The position numbers and the translations under genes were made by a program. A stretch of 64,000 nt of DNA from Globodera rostochiensis. Taxonomy: Eukaryota; Nematoda; Chromadorea; Rhabditida; Heteroderidae. Each line of letters begins with the position of its first letter. Position 1 is the stretch's first letter. Under the pieces are notes generated by a model that saw only the letters and a program-made list of their open reading frames with translations, had not been told where the DNA came from and ran no database searches. Shown here piece after piece: positions 49,701 through 62,900 of this stretch. The DNA lies in the NCBI GenBank assembly GCA_018350325.1, contig JAEVLN010000006.1:2804693-2868692 (forward strand), in the 5' to 3' direction.

Positions 49701-52700
49701 TTGATTCGAGGAACGAAACCAACAGTTCCCGACAACCTCGAATTCCTTATATCTTCGAGAAAAAGTGTTTTGGAACGCAAAAATTCATCTCATAGTTTTT
49801 AGACTTTTTTTTTTGCTTACTCTGTTAAATATAGCTTTTGATCAAATAAATTTCAATAAATAAAAATCGCCGTTTTACCCGCTTCACAGGCCTTCCGTTC
49901 CACACTTGGCCCAACACATTCCCCGCCACTGATTGGCAGAATTTTTGTGTCGTATTGTATGCCGGTGCCCTCCGCCTCGCGTCGATCAATTTTGTCCTCG
50001 TCCAAAAGGCCCAATTTTGCACTGATCAACGGCGATCGACGCACTGACGAACTTTGGATCACCTTTTGGATGTTTTCATGTTTTTTTGATAATTTATAGG
50101 CTATAGAAATTATTCGGTATCCGAAACGAAAATAAACAATTTTCCGGTTAACCGGATCGAAAAAAAGTACTGATTTTTTGGGTTGATCAGCCTACAAATT
50201 AGGTATTCGGGTTACTCAAAACGCTAGAACAAAAAATCGGTCATTTTACTCGACCCGATATACGAAACAAAGTTTTTTTGCCGTACCCAATCCAAAACCG
50301 GAGCCGACATTTCATCCCTGATATGTAGCCGACAATTCGGCTACCGGTCCGAATCCCACTCTGAGTTCCGATTCAGTCCCGTACTGAAGCTAAGCTAAAG
50401 CTTACTTAAGCCTAAGTCATCCTGGCTTGGGGTTTGTTAGGCTTAAGCCTAACGTCGAGGGGATTCGAGACACTTTGGCTGGAGTGGGATTCGGGGCGGA
50501 AGCGGACAATTCTACTGATCTGATCAATCCCTTCATTTGCCCTTTTACCTCCAATGTCCGTGGTCGAAGAGTGTCCGCTGAAGTGATGTCCTCCGGGCCG
50601 CCTTTTTCTCGTTTTGTCCCTTCTATCTGTGAAGGGCACATTATTTCTTGAGATCGACGGCAAAGCTCGGGAAATTCAAAACATTTCGGAATTGTTATCC
50701 CAAAATCCTATTCCAGTCTCAAGTCTCGAACCCCAGATTTTTCAAAAAGCCATCTTTAAGTATTACCCTTTTTTTTTGAAATTAAATGTATAAAATCAAA
50801 TATTTAAATTCAAAACAAAATGGATCAAATAATTTTTTAATGTTTTTATTAATTCGCAAAAATTCAAAAATTGTTTTTTGGGGGGGGGGGGAGCAAGCAA
50901 TATCGATGGCAAAAGATTAAGAAACCCAAATATAATAAATATTTTTGAATTTTTAAAATAAATTTCATTTTCAATCCAACCATCTCTTCACGTATTGGCA
51001 TTGGCGCTTCAAGCGGCTGCAGTTTCTTGCCAAGTTCATCGTTGTTCTTTATGCATCTTTTAGTATGTTTATTTAAATTTTGTTATTTATTTAAATTATT
51101 TATTTTTTCACTTTCTTCTTCGCTCACAGAATCCGCGTCCGCACGTCACGCTGCACCCGCCCCACTCGGACCATTGATCAAAATACTATCGAATAATTAT
51201 CGAAATTTTCTGATCAGAGACAAGCGTTTTGATCAATTGCACAATTTATTGTTAAAATTAGGGTTGGACGGGGAGTGGGGGTCGTTTGGGCCCCGCCGTT
51301 TGGGCCCCGACGTTTGGGCCCTGCCGTTTGGGCCCCGGGGACGTTTGGGCCCCGCCGTTTGGACCCCGGACGTTTGGGCCCCCTGAAGTTCTCAATGGAA
51401 AATTGGACTTGCCGAGCTTTTTATTTATTCAGAATTTTTTTTCAAATGAAATTCAAATACAATAATCCGAAAATTTGCAGGAAATTCAGGGGTTCATTTG
51501 GTAATTGCGGAAAATTCCTCGCAAAAATTCTGAAAATTGCAAGGCTTAGGGGTTTGCTAGGCTTAGGCCTAAGCCACCCTGAGCTTAGGGTTCGTTAGGC
51601 TTAGGCTTAGGCCTAAGCCACCCTGAGCTTAGGGTTCGTTAGGCTTAGGCTTAGGCCTAAGCCACCCTGAGCTTAGGGTTCGTTAGGCTTAGGCTTAGGC
51701 CTAAGCCACCCTGAGCTTAGGGTTCGTTAGGCTTAGGCTTAGGCCTAGCTAGCCGAGCTTAAGCTTAGGCAAAAAATAGTAGACCATAATTGATGTAAAA
51801 AAATAGGGTGTGTAAACGATTATGTATTTTTATTTATCTTAAGTATGCATCACGTCGAACCTTGTGTTTCTTTTGTTTCGATTTCGAAAACCGAAATAAA
51901 AAAATTCTGATTTCGAAAATTTTTTATTTCGACGCAGCCCTGATATCGTTTCCTTGGGGCCCAAACGTCCGGGGCCCAAACGTCCTTGGGGCCCAAACGG
52001 CGGGGCCCAAACGGCAGGGCCCAAACGTCGGGGCCCAAACGGCAGGGCCCAAACGTCCTGTTCCCTGGACGGGACCGGACCAGTACTGAAATAATCTATT
52101 TTTCCATTTTGATACTGAAATTTTAGTCCCGGTTTTTAAAATTCCTTTAAAATCCCCTTATTATGGTTCCGGTTTTTTACCAAGCATTTTTTTTTCTTGT
52201 TTTTGTAGTAGTTCCGTTTTTTTTGACCGGGACCAAATTTAGTCCCGGTCCCGGTTTTTCCAAAAGTCCCGGTACCGTCCAACCATAGTTAAAATTCTTA
52301 AAATTAATTAAAACATTTTTCTTCCACTGAAACTTACTGGACATTCCGCCTTCTGGCACTGGCGCACATCCTTCTCATTTCCGGCACAGCCATAGCCCGA
52401 GGGCAAACACTTTCGGTTTCTAACAAAAAAAAAAGAAAATTTTTGAAAATTCCCAGTCGATTTTCTTAACAAAATTCTGAATTTTTTTTCGGCAGATTCT
52501 TCAAAATTGAAATTTGCCTGCTTTGGCGTCCATCTCCACAGCTTGTCGTACAGTCGGACCTCGTGTTTTAAATTTCAAACATTTTTTAAAGAATAGTTTT
52601 TTTTAAAAATTTATCCCAACCATTCGCCCCACTCGGTCCAACTTGGGCAAGCCTCTAACGATTGGCATTGCTTTTCCTCACGCGCCGCGCCCGCGCACTC

Positions 52701-55700
52701 TTCGCTGAACATTCCGTTGTATCGGCACTCTCTGTAAACGTTTTGCATGATTGGCACAATGCCAAATTTTCGAATATTGGCACCGGCCAAACGCCTTTCT
52801 CTCGCCTACTCCGACCTTTTGCGCGTCTGTGTACCGCCACTGCCACATTTTTTTGAGCATGGCGTCCATTCAGTCCATGTTGTCCATGTCGCGCAGAACT
52901 GCGTGTTGCAAAGCAAGCGCTCTGTAGCCGCGCCGTGGCACTCCTCTTTGGGTGCCGCGTTGCGACACTCCCGACGGCGGACCTTTTGGAGATGGGTGCC
53001 ATGGCATTTGTCCAAGAAGTGATAGGGTAGAACGAAAAAATGTTTCCAAAAAAACCAAAATTTTTCAATGTAAAAAATTTGAGTTGGTTTTTTAATTTTT
53101 TACGTTTTTAGAATTTGGGGACTTGCAAGTGCCGTTGTTTTCTATTTAAAAGTCCGGCATTTATGCCAAAAATTACCGATTCTCCGGCCCCACAACTCTT
53201 TGAGCAGGTCGACCATGGCTCCCATTGTGCCCACACTGGACAGCTCCGTGACTCGCATTCACGATGCTCAACAGCGTTGCCAACCGCACAAATTGCATTG
53301 GCATTGTGCCGAGGCTCGCATTCGCGCACTCCTGATCAGTGATCAAGCCAAATTCGAGGGACTTTGCTCATGGAATATTCAAGAGTTGGTCGGGAATTTT
53401 GGAAAGCTGATCAAAGAATGTTCGAGAGTCTCACATTTTTTAATACCAATTCTCGGGTAATTTTAAATCTCTTTTTCATAAAAGCTCACTTTTCTGTGTG
53501 CCTGTGCCGCAAGTAGCCGAGCATTCGCTCCAAGCGCCCCAATTCGTCCACTAAATTTTTGTTAAGCTTAAAAAAATCCACGAAAACGTCAACAGAAATT
53601 GGGCATGTCAAGGATCTTATGCTGAAGTAGAAATTTTCATTTGTTTTTTCTCGATTTGTGATTATCAAAAATGGCTTTTTCAATCAAGATCGTGTCAAAA
53701 TTTTAGGAATTATCAAAGAAAAATTTGTAAAACACCGATGAAATCGTGTGATCAAAAACAATTTCTTTCTATTCTAGCCTCTAGGCTTGTCTTCTACCGT
53801 ATGCTTTTCTTTTGCCCTACCGTAGGACATCGTTCTTCGCTGCATTTACGCGACTCGACCGATGCTCCAACGCATTGGTCACCGTTTTGGCAACTGCGCT
53901 GTTTCATCTGTTGACCACCGCCGCAACTTGCGGAGCACCTTGGACCAATTTGTTTTCATTTTTAGGATTTTTGGAAATTCCAATCTCTTCCAACTGTGTC
54001 CATTCAGTCCATTCCGTCCATTGATTGCATGTTGGCATTACACACTTTTCACGATCCGTTGCGTCGCCTAGATTTATACCTATTTTATGCCCCGTGCCAG
54101 GGATGGGAGCCGACGACCTCAAAAAATTTTCGGAATCGGAATTCCGAGGCCTTAAAATTTTACGGAAATAGGAATTCCGACCCCAAAAAAGTCGGAAATC
54201 GGAATTCCTGGGTCTTAAAATTTTTTGGAATCGGAAATTGGAATTCCGAGGCCTTAAAATTTTTCGGAAATCGGAATTCAGAGGCCTTAAATTTTTTTGG
54301 AAATCGGAATTCCGGGGTCTCAAAATTTTTCGGAAATCAAAAAGTCGGAAATCGGAATTCCGACCATCCCTGCCCCGTACCACAGGTACCACATATTTGA
54401 ATGCAAATTGAACCGCGTTTGGTTTTTGGTCTACGGTTACCGTACCCTTGCACTTCTCTTGGTTCCCACTGGAACAGTAACGGCGTCGCTCACGCCAGCC
54501 GCTTCCACAAGTCACTGAACAGCTTCCTGATGAAGTCCATTCCAGCCATTGAGACTGTGGAGCGCATGGATCAGAACCTATAAAAATAAATTAAAATTTA
54601 CAAATTTAATAGAAATTTTAAATGACTTTTTCGGGCAGCACACGGAGGTTCTGCGTCATCCTTGTCCAACTGTACACCAATTTTCGGACAATTACCATCT
54701 TTAAGAAAAATTCATTAAAATTATTATGAGAGGTGTGATCCAACAAAAAAAAGTGTCTGATTTTCTTATCATTGATATTGTTGGATTATCGAAATGGTCT
54801 GATCTGATTCAGATTCTTCCTCATGTTTAAATATTTACAGATCGCTGGATAAGCATTGGAATTGATCAGACAAAAAACCAGACTTGGACATCCAATGTTG
54901 TACTGTTGCCGATTGCCTCTTGACACGATTGCCGGTTGAATGGGCAAACCGCCGCGGGGGAATTGAAGGGGCGGCTGTTGTCCTGTTGTAAGTTATAATT
55001 AACATAATCATGCGCCGATATTTTTTTAAAATTAAATAATTGTGCCCAACAAACTCGGCAAATCAAAAACAGACCGACGAGGACGGCATAATCACTGGAA
55101 GTTGGGATCGACTGCTGCTGCTTGGAAGAAGAAGCAGAAAACGGTGCCAAATAAGTCTCGTCTACACCTAAACAAGAGGCGGGGAAGTGATTCATAATAT
55201 TTGATCAGCTCAACTCTTGGGAATTCTTCGGGTACCGAACCCAATAAACTAAACTCAAAGAATTTGAGTACCCGGAATTGAACCAAAATCGTAATTTCAA
55301 AATAAAAACAGTGAAGGTCAACAATAAGATTTTGCAGGCAAAAATAAGGACACTTTACAGAAAGTTCAAAAATGGAGTAAAATGTGCCTTTTTTAACCAT
55401 TCTTTGACACCAACATCAACATTTGAACGGCAGAATTTCGCCAAATTTTTCGTTTGTGAGGGGGCTGGTATAATTAAAAATTCGTTTCCATATTTTCTCA
55501 TTTTGAATATTGGATCAAAATATTATGAAAATCTTAACAAAATTCGAAAAATAAAGGCAAAATAAGGACGGAGGTCTCATAGGACAAATCTTATAAATAA
55601 GGAGATTTTTAATTTATAAGATTGGCACCTCTCAAATAAGGACAACTATAAAGAAGGACATTTTTAATTTATAAGATTGGCACCTCTCAAATAAGGACAA

Positions 55701-57175
55701 CTATAAAGAAGGACATTTTTAATTTATAAGATTGGCACCTCTCAAATAAGGACAAATCTTATAAATAAGGACATTTTTAATTTATAAGATTGGCACCTCT
55801 CAAATAAGGACAAATCTTATAAATAAGGACATTTTTAATTTATAAGATTGGCACCTCTCAAATAAGGACAAATCTTATAAATAAGGACATTTTTAATTTA
55901 TAAGATTGGCACCTCTCAAATAAGGACAACTATAAAGAAGGACATTTTTAATTTATAAGATTGGCACCTCTCAAATAAGGACAACTATAAAGAAGGACAT
56001 TTTTAATTTATAAGATTGGCACCTCTCAAATAAGGACAAATCTTATAAATAAGGACATTTTTAATTTATAAGATTGGCACCTCTCAAATAAGGACAAATC
56101 TTATAAATAAGGACATTTTTAATTTATAAGATTGGCACCTCTCAAATAAGGACAAATCTTATAAATAAGGACATTTTTAATTTATAAGATTGGCACCCCA
56201 CATTTTATTCACCTTTTCCCGCCCGTCCTGCCTCACCAATGCCCATCAGCATTTGTTGTTGTTGTTCCAACGAATCGCGTTCACGGAAATGTTCCACTTT
56301 TTGAAAAAAGAGTTTCTTAAACTTTAATTCCTCACAACATTAAAATACGCCGTTCTGGTGCCGGAGCATCAGTTGCTGCCGCAGTTTCCACAGCTTCTGA
56401 AATTGCAGATATCAAATTTTAAAAAATGTCGAAAAAAACAAAACAAAAACATTACAGATTTTTTGAAAAAATGCCCAAATCCTGTTAATTAAGAGTCGTA
56501 AAGATAAAGTTAAAAGTCGTAAATTAATCCAAAAAAGTCTACTCAAACAAAAAAAAACTGTTTGTTTATTAGCCTTACTTTCGTTGAACCCCGCAAGGTC
56601 CAGCCGATTCCTGACAGCCGGTCCCGGGATCAGCCGCAGTTGTTCCCGCGCACCGGCACCGATTTGATCAAATACGGTTGATTGGCGAGCAAATTTGGAC
56701 GAGCACGGCGCATCGGTAAGCTCCACAAGAGTGATCGGCAAAAGGCGATCGGGATCAGCTTGAATCGGTGCCACTTGTGGCAGGTTCAGCGGAATGCGCG
56801 ACTCAAAACTGTTCCCGTACAATTGGCACAGCGATTTGTTCTAAATACAAATTTGGAGTTGAACAATCTTACTGATCACAAATAAAGTGGTTGGCAAAAT
56901 TTAGACAATTTTAATACATTTGAATTATTGCCAAAAATCGAATTGCTAATGCCACCAACCCTAATGTGTTCAATCAGCACGGCACTGCGACAAAATTCCC
57001 AGTCGTCCACGCATCGTTCTGCACACTGTGCCGCACTGGTCAACTCGATGCGCTGGTAGTAGAAGAGGCCAGGCGGAAGGGTGGCCAAGCGCCGTTCACA
57101 GAGTGTTTTCTCGGCACACATCAATGGCACAATGCGAAGCCCTTTGTTGGCAATGGTTTTAATTTTAGTCGAAAT
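46787..57175 (-). CDS. PAN/Apple domain plus about ten thrombospondin type-1 repeats, extracellular protein (model incomplete)
   Basis: The minus strand carries many small exons of one apparent gene. A PAN-like start (about 57175-56960 and 56840-56579) has [29 protein letters not shown] and [12 protein letters not shown]. Linker exons lie at about 56384-56340, 56300-56220 and 55175-55070. TSP1 repeats follow: SQWLEW...SCSVTCGSG (54560), [20 protein letters not shown] (54040, 53940), [14 protein letters not shown] (53550), [17 protein letters not shown] (53215), [17 protein letters not shown] (52880), [16 protein letters not shown] (52640, 52545), [15 protein letters not shown] (51170), [16 protein letters not shown] (49500), [12 protein letters not shown] (48390) and [12 protein letters not shown] (46900). 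The real start, signal peptide and stop were not found, and the exon joints were not proved. It is probably a secreted or membrane matrix/guidance protein. It could be two adjacent genes. Confidence 0.65.
47571..47917. mobile_element. Foldback element, CGATTCGGCGC motif
   Basis: The arms of about 110 bp are inverted repeats: ACGGAGCACCACGATTCGG on the left, and CCGAATCGAGGTGTACCGT on the right. Each arm holds several CGATTCGGCGC/GCGCGCCGAATCGTG units and a shared GTTTTTCGTTATAACTTAGTT segment. The sequence CAGCGG (extending to CAGCGGAC) flanks both sides, so the duplication is 6 to 9 bp. Half copies occur at 32975-33090 and about 44787-44822. Confidence 0.75.
49508..49650. repeat. Minisatellite, about 36-bp unit, four copies
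   Basis: The unit has GAAATTGGTCGAGATTAAAG then TTAAAAATACAATT and repeats four times with G/T variation in GGTCGAG versus GGGCGAG. It lies in an intron of the TSP1 gene. Confidence 0.85.
51259..52287. mobile_element. hAT-like foldback element of 1.03 kb, GGGCCCAAACG motif
   Basis: The ends are TAGGGTTGGACGGG and CCGTCCAACCATA, and the 8-bp duplication GTTAAAAT is perfect (51251-51258 and 52288-52295). Left and right subterminal blocks (51285-51385 and 51955-52060) are arrays of CGTTTGGGCCC and its reverse complement, at least six units each. The centre holds a TTAGGC-type tandem array. The right end also contains GTCCCGG units like those of 14727-14908. No transposase frame was seen, so it is non-autonomous. 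It lies in an intron of the TSP1 gene. Confidence 0.9.
51541..51755. repeat. Tandem array with TTAGGC runs
   Basis: A unit of about 44 bp is repeated four times: it carries GTTAGGCTTAGGCTTAGGC, then CTAAGCC and ACCCTGAGC. TTAGGC is the telomere repeat of C. elegans and many nematodes. Related single units are at 4963-4990 and 50390-50460. Confidence 0.85.
54098..54372. mobile_element. hAT-like foldback MITE, GGAATTCCGA motif
   Basis: The 275-bp element has ends CAGGGATGGGAGCC and CCATCCCTG. Flanking octamers CCCCGTGC and CCCCGTAC match at 7 of 8. The interior is about ten TCGGAATTCCGA-type palindromic units separated by AAAATTTTT. It lies in an intron of the TSP1 gene. Confidence 0.85.
55582..56198. 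repeat. Minisatellite with two unit types and higher-order order
   Basis: Eleven units share a 39-bp core (ending GGCACCTCTCAAATAAGG). Long units (58 bp) start with ACAAATCTTATAAATAAGG and short ones (55 bp; S) with ACAACTATAAAGAAGG. The order is L S S L L L S S L L L, so a five-unit block (SSLLL) is itself duplicated. Each long unit has an internal inverted repeat (ATCTTATAAAT/ATTTATAAGAT). It lies in an intron of the TSP1 gene. Confidence 0.9.
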
Positions 57176-58313
57176 TTTTTAATTTTGTTTTTTAACATAA
57201 TAAAAACTGACTTGAAAGCATAAATAGGAGAAATCGGATCAATGGAGCTTGATCAGATCTGATCAATTGCATTGTTTATGATTAGAGTTGTTGGTATCTG
57301 AAAATTCTTCGGGTTTCATTTAACCAAATCAAAATTGTCAACTTTCTAACCCTCCCCCCCCCCCACTTATGAATGGAAATCAAATAAAGAAATTTGGCAC
57401 AAATGATCAAATTTTCAAACTACATCTATTTTTCGGTATCAATTAAAATCTAAAAATTCTGAGGGTATAAATTGCGTTTAATTTGAGTTAGTCCTATAAA
57501 AATGTCAGGGGTTGGATGGAATTGGGATTTGGCACGGCATTCCTGTGCCATTCAATATTTCTTGGAATGAAATGTTCGGCATTCTCATTCTTGGAATGAA
57601 ATGTTCGGCATTCTCATCTTGGAATGAAATGTTCGGCATTCTCATTGACTCATGCTCTACCCACTTACCAACCTGTTTGTGTTGTTCATGGACCCACTAA
57701 AATCAGCTCAAAAATATTACGACGCTTCACGCCCATTTTTTCGTCATCATCTTCACACATTTTTGCACCATACATCTTCACATTGCTGGAGGCGAATGCG
57801 CAATTAAGCGCAGAGACGAAGAAGAACATGCACTCGGAGTGAGGGGGGGGGCACCTTGCCCAACCTGATGGCTCTGGTGATGATGATTGTTGACTTCGTC
57901 AGCTTGTTTTCTCATCACAATGGGGCGAAAGGCTCATTACAACATATATATATTTTTTTTTTTTGAGGGCATGGCGTGGAAACAAAATGGATTGGCACAA
58001 TTTTGGTTTTTTGTTGGAGTCGAAGACTTCAAAATTTAATGCCTAAAATGGCTGGGGAAATTTTAAAAATTATTTTAAAAAACCTTCAACGTTGCTATTT
58101 GGACAAATTTGGTGCCGGACTTATTATAAACGTTGTTTATAGATGCCATCGGGGGGGGGGGGAATTTGTCATTTGGGGGGGGGGGGAATTTGTCATTTAA
58201 ATGTTTAGAAAATTGTCTCAAAATTAAGGTCGGTGTCAAACGCTGTATAAAAATGTGATCTCAAATTGTTGCCATAAAATCAACAAATTTTAACAAAAAT
58301 GCTTTATTCGCGC
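57176..58313. other. Gap with a short tandem repeat and G-tracts
   Basis: No gene was recognised. 57563-57650 has three copies of a unit of about 29 bp (CTTGGAATGAAATGTTCGGC then ATTCTCATT). Long G-runs occur near 57843, 58150 and 58175. The panC poly(A) signal (AATAAA on the minus strand) is at 58303-58308. Confidence 0.5.
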
Positions 58314-59600
<1,287 letters not shown>

Positions 59601-59914
59601 ATTTAAAATTTATTAATTTATTAAAAATTTAATTGATTTTTTGTTAGTAATTAAAAAACAAATTAATTTTGTAGTGGAAACAATGAGGTGATATTGGGGG
59701 CGTTGTTGCATCCCGGGGGTTGCTTATCACTTATAATCGCCATTTTTGTCTAAAAACTGCTGTGCCTTATCAAAAATGGTTTTATTTTAAACTTAAAAAT
59801 TATTATGCAAAAGAAAATGTGTTTGTTCCATTAAAGTCCTTAGAATAAAATTGATCAGATGCTTCTGGAGATCGTTACATAACAAAATTCCATTTCTGAA
59901 TATTCGCTCATAAA
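59601..59914. promoter_or_regulatory. Short divergent intergenic region between panC and the FAAH-like gene
   Basis: Only 314 bp separate the two start codons, which face away from each other, so both promoters must lie here or overlap. The region is AT-rich. No defined element was identified. Confidence 0.4.
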
Positions 59915-62900
59915 ATGTTTTTTCGGATTGGCATACGCCTTCTGCTTGTCCAATTGCTGCTTCATGCCGTTATGATTAACTGTTGCCAGGATGCAGAGCT
60001 CGAGCAGTGTGTGACGGATCCCAATGCCAACATGTTGTTAGACCAACATGCAGTGGTAAATTAGAGAAAGGACTTGAGGACCGATCGAGATTCTCGATCG
60101 AAGATCTCGAAACTTTTCGATCGAGATTACAATCGAGAATCTCGAAAAATCTCGTATCTCGAAGATCTCGAAAAAATTCGTTCGATCGAGATTTCGATCG
60201 AGAATCTCGATCGGTACTTTCTCTAGTGGTAATCTACTGATCAAACCTTCAAACTTTGATTAGGTTTATGGCCGGATCTATCTTCATATTCATTCATTAA
60301 TTCTATGTTGTTTTTTAAAGTTGCCGTACCGACTGAAATCGGACCAGTACCCGTCGTTGAACATGGAGCGTTACACATTCATCCGAAACTTTTACTCGCT
60401 GCTTCGTTTCCTTTTCGACTGTTACTTCACATTGGTTGATGCAGTCTTTAATCTGTTGAACGCGTTTGAACCTGCCCAACATGTCGGCTGGAACAATGCC
60501 AGCGAGTTGCTGTTCATACCAGCACACAAAGCGGCTAAAATGATTCGAGAAGACAGTGTGCGGAGCAATTCCAATAGGCCGCTTAGACCAAAAATTTTCA
60601 TATTTTAATCCAGGGATGTGCACGGATACTAACTTTAGTATCCGTATCCGTCTGTCCTCAACATCTCATATCCGTTATCCGTCCGTATCCGTGACTTTTC
60701 GAAATTCCATATCCGGGTATCCGCGGATATATCCGGATAAGTGGATTTTTCATATCCGTTACCCGTCCGTGTCCGTGACTTTCCGAAATTCCATATCCGT
60801 TATCCGTCCGTATCCGGATATATCCGCGGATATCCGCATATTCGGGGATATCCGTGCACACGCCTGTTTTAATCAAAGGAAACTTATGGGGAGGGCTATT
60901 GGATTTTTTTGTTTGGAGAAACTTTAGCTGACATCCACGGAGCTTATCTCTGCATACATCGACCGCTTGAAGGAGGTCAACCCGTTATTGAACGCAATTG
61001 CGCACCAAAATTTCAAAGCAGCATTGAAGGAAGCAAAAAGCGTTGATGCGGAATTGGCCAAAATGACTGCTGCTAAACGGAAAACGGTAAATCAATAGCG
61101 TGTTCAGTGCTTCGCAAAATTTTTCTATGCTCTGACACTTGCTGATCTGTCAGTATCATAGAACATGATTGATCCATAATTGCGACTAGAGTCATATTAT
61201 GTGACCAGATAATGATTGAAGTGGGACAGTAATCTGATCAGCTTTTTGATCGGTGCCAAGTCATAACATTTTTCAGTTGGCCGACACGAAGCCGTTGTAC
61301 GGAGTGCCGTTCACCTCCAAAGACAACCTAAAGGCCAAGGGTTTTGTGACGGGGTTGGGAAACCAATATTATATCAAAGGCGGATCACCGGCCACCGAGG
61401 ATGCCAAAGTGGTGAAACGGTGGGCATTTGATTTACTTTTTTCAAGGATTGACATCGGAACGAGAATTTGCCAGTATGACCACTGATTGATCCCAAACCC
61501 AGATCAGTTTTCTCGAGATCAGACTCAAAAAACCAAGAAATCCCCTGACTCGGGCACCGATATTGAGTCTTCTCGCACAGCCATAATATACAGGATGCGG
61601 GATGCCGGTGCCATTCTGATCGCCATCAGTGTGCTGCCCAACTTGGCGATGAGCTTTGCTTGCGACGATTCTGGCTACGGCATTGCCAACAACCCGCATG
61701 ACACTCGTCGCATTCCAGGTGCAGTTTGTTAACTTCAGCACTCATTGAAGATCAGAAACTTCCTATCGAATCACCGTATGGCCATAATCAAGTGATCAGA
61801 ACAATAAACCGAACGGAATTAAAACAGAACAGTCCGATGCCCTCCTTTAGGCGGCAGCAGCTCAGGCGAAGGCATAATGATCGGTGCGGGCGCGTCTCTG
61901 TGCGGCATCGGCAATGACATTGCAGGCTCCATCCGAATTCCGGCCAACATGAATGGAATATTCGGGCTGAAGCCGACCAGTTTTCCCGACCGTAAGCAAG
62001 TTCAATAAACTTTTTATTGATCAATGGGCTGAGCTGATCCGTTGCTTAAATTTAAATGATCTGCTCTCCGTATTGATCTATTATCCAATTGTTCTTAGGG
62101 TTGGTCCCCGTCCCCGAACCCCGACTTTTTTTAGTCGGGGTTTTCGTCCCCGACTTTTTTGAATTTTTCGGGGTTTTTGCTGGGAAAACCCCCGATCCCC
62201 GACTTTTTTGTTGGGGACGAAAACCCCGTCTTTTCTTGCCCCCGAGGGGTCGGGGACCAACCCTATTTTTAAACCAGCTAATTTTCTCTCCTTCTCTCCC
62301 CTGAAGACGTTGTGCCAAATGAAGGCCTTGTGCCGGACAACCTTTACACTTACAAGCCGTCCGCGAACATGCTCAGCAATGGCCCACTCTGTCGCTATGC
62401 CAGTGATTTGCCAATTGCCCTTTCTGTACGGCAAAGGATGTCAAAAACCATAACACATAACAAATTCTTGAAAATTTGTGGTTTCAGAATCCCGGGCAGT
62501 TTTAAGTCCGGAATTTCTGGATTTTGAATTAGAACCCGGACTTGAGCTTCGAGCGAGATCTGGAGTCGAGATTCTCGAAAAAATCTTGGTCTCGAAAAAT
62601 TTCGTGAAGCTCATTTTTCGTCGAGCGAGATCTCGAGGTCGAGATTTTTCGAGAATCTCGTCGATATTTTTTGAGATCCTCGAGACGAGATCTCGTCTCG
62701 ACCGGGCTCTATTTTGAGTTCTAGATCCAGAAAATGTGTACTAAATAAGTCATGCTTCAAAAAATCAATTTTGAAGATTTTGGCCGGAAAAAATGCCAAC
62801 AGCTACGCACTGAACGTCGATTTTGCCAAAGACTTCAAACTGTTCTACCTGGAAGACATCAACATTTTGCATGCTCAAAGTTTGCAACCTGAACAGAGGA

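Noticed and set aside
55040..55110. A hydrophobic stretch ([15 protein letters not shown]) in a minus-strand frame, as a transmembrane segment of the TSP1 gene
   Set aside because: A good donor (CGA|GTTTGT) and neighbouring GT sites lie inside it, so most of it is probably intron read-through.
55582..56198. CRISPR-like array
   Set aside because: Units are direct tandem copies without unique spacers, in a eukaryotic intron.
60658..60876. Repetitive open frames in both strands at the ATATCCG element, as a possible tandem-repeat protein
   Set aside because: The frames are by-products of a short motif array between target duplications inside an intron.
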